Assembly: GCF_002355515.1 (NCBI RefSeq)
Contig: NZ_AP014809.1
Location: forward strand, 2,504,501 to 2,568,500
DNA: 64,000 bases
Source: Methylorubrum populi
Lineage (GTDB): Bacteria > Pseudomonadota > Alphaproteobacteria > Rhizobiales > Beijerinckiaceae
Reading direction: 5' to 3'
Shown: positions 60,939 through 64,000 of the stretch, piece by piece
How positions within the stretch are numbered: position 1 is the stretch's first letter
Layout of the letters: the number at the start of each line of letters is the position of its first letter
Position numbers and translations under genes: made by a program
The notes under the pieces: generated by a model
Told to the model about the DNA's origin: nothing
Databases searched by the model: none
What the model saw: the letters and a program-made list of their open reading frames with translations, nothing else

Positions 60939-62627
60939 TCAGGCGGCGCGCACGTTCGCCAGGAAGCGGTCGACCTCGCTGCTGAGATGCGCGGACTGAC
61001 GCGACAGCTCGGACGAGGCGGCGAGCACTTGGGCGGCGGTCGCGCCCGCCTCCTCGGCCGCCTGCGCCACGCCCGAGATGTTGCTCGTCACCTCGCCCGC
61101 GCCCATGGCTGCCTGGGCGACGTTGCGCACGATCTCCTGCGTTGCCGCGCCCTGCTGCTCCACCGCCGCGGCGATCGAGGCCGCAACCGAGCTGATCTCC
61201 TCGATGCGCCCCGTGATGCTGCCGATGGCCGAGACCGCGTGGCCCGTGGTCTCCTGGATCCGGCCGATCTGGCCGGAGATTTCCTCGGTTGCCCGCGCCG
61301 TCTGGTTGGCGAGCTCCTTCACCTCGGCGGCGACCACCGCGAAGCCACGGCCGGCCTCGCCGGCGCGGGCGGCCTCGATCGTGGCGTTGAGCGCGAGCAG
61401 GTTGGTCTGCCCGGCAATTGTCGTGATCATGGTGACGACGTCGCCGATCTTGGCGACCGCCGCATTCAGCGCCCGGACGTGGGCCGCCGTCTGCGCCGCC
61501 TCTCCGACCGCGGCCTGAGCGAGGCTCGAAGAGCCGCTGACCTGCCGGCTGATCTCCTGCACCGAGGCGCCCAGTTCCTCGGCCGCTGCGGCGACGGTGT
61601 TGACGTTGGTGGCCGCCTCCTCGGCTGCAGCCGCCACGCTCACCGACTGGCTGGCGGTGCGGGTCGCGGCGCCGGTCATGCCGTGGGCCGAGGCCTGCAA
61701 CTGGGAAGCGGCGGACGAGACGAGGCTGACGACGCCGCCGACCGCACCTTCGAACCGTTCGGCCATCTCGCGCATCGCCGCCTTGCGCTGCGCCTCCGCA
61801 CCGGCGCGGGCCGCCGCACTCTCCTCTTCGAGGCTGCGCATCCGGAGCAGACCATCCTTGAAGATCTGCACCGCGTCGGCGATCGAGCCGATCTCGGTCC
61901 GCTGCCCCTGGTGCGGGATCGTGACCGAGAGGTCGCCAGCGGCCAGGGCCTGCATCGGCCGCACCACCGAGGCGATGCCGCGGGTGACGCCGCGGATGAT
62001 CAGGACGGCGAGCAAGATCGAGAGGGCGACGCCGAGGGCAAGCACGGCGAGGCTGACCGTCCAGATCCGCTGGTAGATGGTTTCACCCTTCTCCATCGCA
62101 CGGGCAGCGCCCTCGTTGTTGAAGGCGACCAGCTTCTCCAGCGAATTCGACATTGCCCGGCGCGGCACGAGGCCCTTGGACTCGTAATAGGCGAAGGCAT
62201 CCGCCTTCCGGCCCTGACGCGACAGGTCCATCACGAACCGCCGCTCTGTCTCGAAGGTGGCGGCGTCGCGCACGTAGGCGTCGTAGAGCGACCGCTCCTC
62301 GGCATTCGCGATCAGGCGCTCGTAGGCCGCCCGCTTGTCGTCGATCAGCTTGCCGAAGCGCTCGAAGTCCTTGTCCATCGAGGACACCATCTGCGGGTCG
62401 GTCGCCTGCGTGTGCCGCAGCATCACGGTGTTCATCCGCGCCGCTGCCGTGTCGATCTCGCCGAGCAGGCGCACGCTGGGCAGCCAATTGCGCTCGATGT
62501 CGAGCGCTTGGTCACGCATCGTCTGGGTTCCGATGAGGCCGAGTACGCCCAGACCGACGAGGAGGACCGTCAGTACAGTGAACGAGGCGATCAGCTTGCT
62601 GCGAATGGGAAGCGATTGAAGTGACAC
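60939..62627 (-). CDS. Methyl-accepting chemotaxis protein
   Basis: Chemoreceptor of 562 residues. Helix 1 (about 14-34), a 4-helix-bundle periplasmic sensor ([20 protein letters not shown] at its start, 4HB_MCP type), helix 2 (about 186-210), HAMP ([23 protein letters not shown]), then a signalling hairpin whose tip is [20 protein letters not shown]. Methylation-type helices flank it (Ala/Glu-rich). The Ala-rich coiled-coil [20 protein letters not shown] is typical. Start GTG 62625-62627 with GGGG upstream, giving a protein starting at [11 protein letters not shown]; a longer frame to 62690 is not needed. Ligand unknown, no che genes near. Confidence 0.93.
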   Translation of the reverse strand: MSLQSLPIRSKLIASFTVLTVLLVGLGVLGLIGTQTMRDQALDIERNWLPSVRLLGEIDTAAARMNTVMLRHTQATDPQMVSSMDKDFERFGKLIDDKRAAYERLIANAEERSLYDAYVRDAATFETERRFVMDLSRQGRKADAFAYYESKGLVPRRAMSNSLEKLVAFNNEGAARAMEKGETIYQRIWTVSLAVLALGVALSILLAVLIIRGVTRGIASVVRPMQALAAGDLSVTIPHQGQRTEIGSIADAVQIFKDGLLRMRSLEEESAAARAGAEAQRKAAMREMAERFEGAVGGVVSLVSSAASQLQASAHGMTGAATRTASQSVSVAAAAEEAATNVNTVAAAAEELGASVQEISRQVSGSSSLAQAAVGEAAQTAAHVRALNAAVAKIGDVVTMITTIAGQTNLLALNATIEAARAGEAGRGFAVVAAEVKELANQTARATEEISGQIGRIQETTGHAVSAIGSITGRIEEISSVAASIAAAVEQQGAATQEIVRNVAQAAMGAGEVTSNISGVAQAAEEAGATAAQVLAASSELSRQSAHLSSEVDRFLANVRAA

Positions 62628-62940
62628 GGTAGACCCCGACAGGAGTGGCTCGCGCACACTTATTGGGCGAGTGGCAAAACCCTGGCCCAAAAACGCTTAC
62701 TGGATCACAAACTGCTGATCAGATTTCGCTCATGGCGAGCGGATTAAAATGGAGCGACCGATTTAGGCCGGGCGAAAACGAACAAATGATCGCTTGGACG
62801 GGATCGGCTCGTCATTTGACGGTGGAGACGTCAGCGCCGGCGCGCGATCGGCCGAGGCAACGGACTGAGCGGCGTGTTGCCGCTCCGGCCCTGCTCATCG
62901 ATACCAGCGTGCCGTGATGCGGAAAGCGTCCGGGCGCTGG
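62628..62940. other. Non-coding gap upstream of the chemoreceptor
   Basis: About 313 bases with no recognised gene. The half nearest the chemoreceptor (62640-62810) is locally AT-rich, consistent with its promoter. No inverted repeat stands out. The other half holds only GC-rich sequence after the stop of the deacetylase-like gene. Confidence 0.6.
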
Positions 62941-64000
62941 TCAGGGCGCGGCGCTCGACAGCTTGGCGACGCCGCCGGGACGGCGCAGGATCGCGCTGAC
63001 GGGCACGAGCCGGATGCCCCGTGTTTCCAGATCCCGCGACCAGCGCGACAGGCGGTCGATGGTCAGCGGCGAGGTGCTGGCGGAGGCGAGGACGAAACCC
63101 TTCTGCCGGGCCAGCGTCTCAAGGCGGGCGAGTTCCGCGTCGATCGCGTCCGGTCGGGCAACGGCGTCGATCACGATCTCGGCGCGGGCCGTCGGCAGCT
63201 TCGTCTTGGCCGCGACCTCCGCAACCTTCGAGCCGGCGGCCGAACCGTCGTCGACGAAGCCGAGGCCGCGGGCGGAGAGATCCTTCAGAACCGGCTCCAG
63301 GGCGCCGGGCTCGCTCATCAGTTTGGCACCCATGAAGTTCACGGCGCCGACGAAGCCGGGAAACCGGCTCATCGCCCAGGCCGCCCGGTCGAGGTTCTCG
63401 CCCGGGCGGGCGGAGGCCAGGAGCGTCTGCGGACCGGGATCGCTGTCGGGATAGTCGAACGGCTCCATCGGCAGCTGCAGCAGGATCTCGTGGCCGGCCT
63501 CGCGAGCGCGGGCGGCCGTCTTTTCCAGATCGCCGCCGTAGGGCGAGAGCGCGAGGCTCATCGCGGCGGGAAGCCGGGCGATGGCGCCGAGGGTCGCGTT
63601 CTCGCCGATGCCGAGACCGGAGACGAGGACGGCGATGCGCGGCCCGGTGCCGGGCTCTTCCGGACGGGCATAGACGTCGAGGGGGCGGAGCCGACCCTCG
63701 CCGAGGCGGGGCAGCGGGCCGTGGCGCCCGCGCTCGCTCAGGCGCGGATCGGGCGCCGGCGCGAGCTTCACCTGGGTGGCGTTCGGGACGCGGATGATCA
63801 CCGGCGCGTCGGGGGCTGCCGAGCCGTCTGGGCGGAACACGGTGACGCCGGATGCCTGCTCGACCTCGCTCGCCGACTGCGCCGGACCCTTCGGAACAGA
63901 GGGTGCCGCTTCGGCCACGCGGGGCGTCGGGGCCTCACGGATGTCGATGGCCGCCTGCGCGCGAGGTTCGCCGCCACGGGGGTCGCCGGTCAGGGCAAGG
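62941..64000 (-). CDS. Divergent polysaccharide deacetylase family protein (5' part outside window)
   Basis: The open frame continues past the window end (upstream residues read LALTGDPRGGEPRAQAAIDI), so the true start, with its probable membrane helix, is not seen. The visible part has a Pro/Arg-rich linker and then PRIAVLVSGLGIGENATLGAI, LPAAMSLALSPYGGDL, EILLQLPMEPFDYPDSDPGP, GAVNFMGAKLMSEP and a C-terminal block SASTSPLTIDRLSRWSRDLE. This is the divergent (YibQ/DUF610) polysaccharide deacetylase fold; it lacks the canonical metal-site of NodB enzymes by eye, and is probably periplasmic. Function in the envelope is unknown. Confidence 0.9.
   Translation of the reverse strand, partial: LALTGDPRGGEPRAQAAIDIREAPTPRVAEAAPSVPKGPAQSASEVEQASGVTVFRPDGSAAPDAPVIIRVPNATQVKLAPAPDPRLSERGRHGPLPRLGEGRLRPLDVYARPEEPGTGPRIAVLVSGLGIGENATLGAIARLPAAMSLALSPYGGDLEKTAARAREAGHEILLQLPMEPFDYPDSDPGPQTLLASARPGENLDRAAWAMSRFPGFVGAVNFMGAKLMSEPGALEPVLKDLSARGLGFVDDGSAAGSKVAEVAAKTKLPTARAEIVIDAVARPDAIDAELARLETLARQKGFVLASASTSPLTIDRLSRWSRDLETRGIRLVPVSAILRRPGGVAKLSSAAP

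Noticed and set aside
1..64000. tRNA, rRNA, prophage or insertion-sequence genes
   Set aside because: No cloverleaf with TTCGA loop, no 16S/23S segments and no transposase or integrase motifs were recognised by eye.

Overview
The window is very GC-rich alphaproteobacterial chromosome, most likely the Methylorubrum/Methylobacterium extorquens group (Hyphomicrobiales). This is inferred from codon use, the long methylsuccinyl-CoA dehydrogenase of the ethylmalonyl-CoA pathway, the gene orders cnoX-LON-Trm112 and pdxJ-acpS-lepB-rnc-era, and an alphaproteobacterial SOS box (GTTC-N7-GTTC) upstream of ssb. No prophage, insertion sequence, CRISPR array, rRNA or tRNA gene was recognised. Genes are dense on both strands.

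Layout. 1-5000: a c-di-GMP turnover enzyme cut by the window edge, mcd and a DMT exporter. 5062-8022: a solitary MmeI-like restriction-modification gene with an AT-rich recognition domain, broken near its 3' end by an amber codon. 8100-10000: YihY-type membrane protein and a periplasmic SGNH protein. 10051-17947: sulfate assimilation, with cysH-cysD-cysN on the minus strand, a divergent Lrp/AsnC regulator, then cysJ and cysI on the plus strand separated by a MITE-like element. Two similar 16-bp sites lie before cysH and cysJ. Together these genes take sulfate to APS, sulfite and sulfide.

18000-30400: panC, a cupin regulator, ssb with SOS box and terminator, several oxidoreductases (CurA-like, Old Yellow Enzyme, glutathionyl-hydroquinone reductase), small secreted proteins, cnoX-LON-Trm112 and a Tim44-like protein. 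30500-38400: envelope and signalling genes: a histidine kinase, two tandem LapG-family cysteine peptidases, a double PilZ protein, a PAS protein, rhomboid protease, an outer-membrane channel-like protein and a CBS protein. 38448-45467: patatin, hisI, folE, a NifU-like scaffold, yidD, a Bax-inhibitor-1 protein with a candidate leader RNA, and an orphan YbbP-like permease.

45759-49403: a large autotransporter whose passenger carries PAP2 phosphatase motifs. 49619-55432: vitamin B6, ACP activation, signal peptidase I, RNase III, Era, RsmC-like and RsuA-like enzymes, i.e. a housekeeping RNA/ribosome block. 55413-64000: Pr6Pr membrane protein, two uncharacterised genes, Kup, DUF2939, RppH, a chemoreceptor and a divergent polysaccharide deacetylase cut by the window end.

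The most notable items are the broken restriction enzyme, the PAP2 autotransporter, the element inside cysJI with its shared candidate operators, the duplicated LapG-like peptidases, and several palindromic intergenic repeats.
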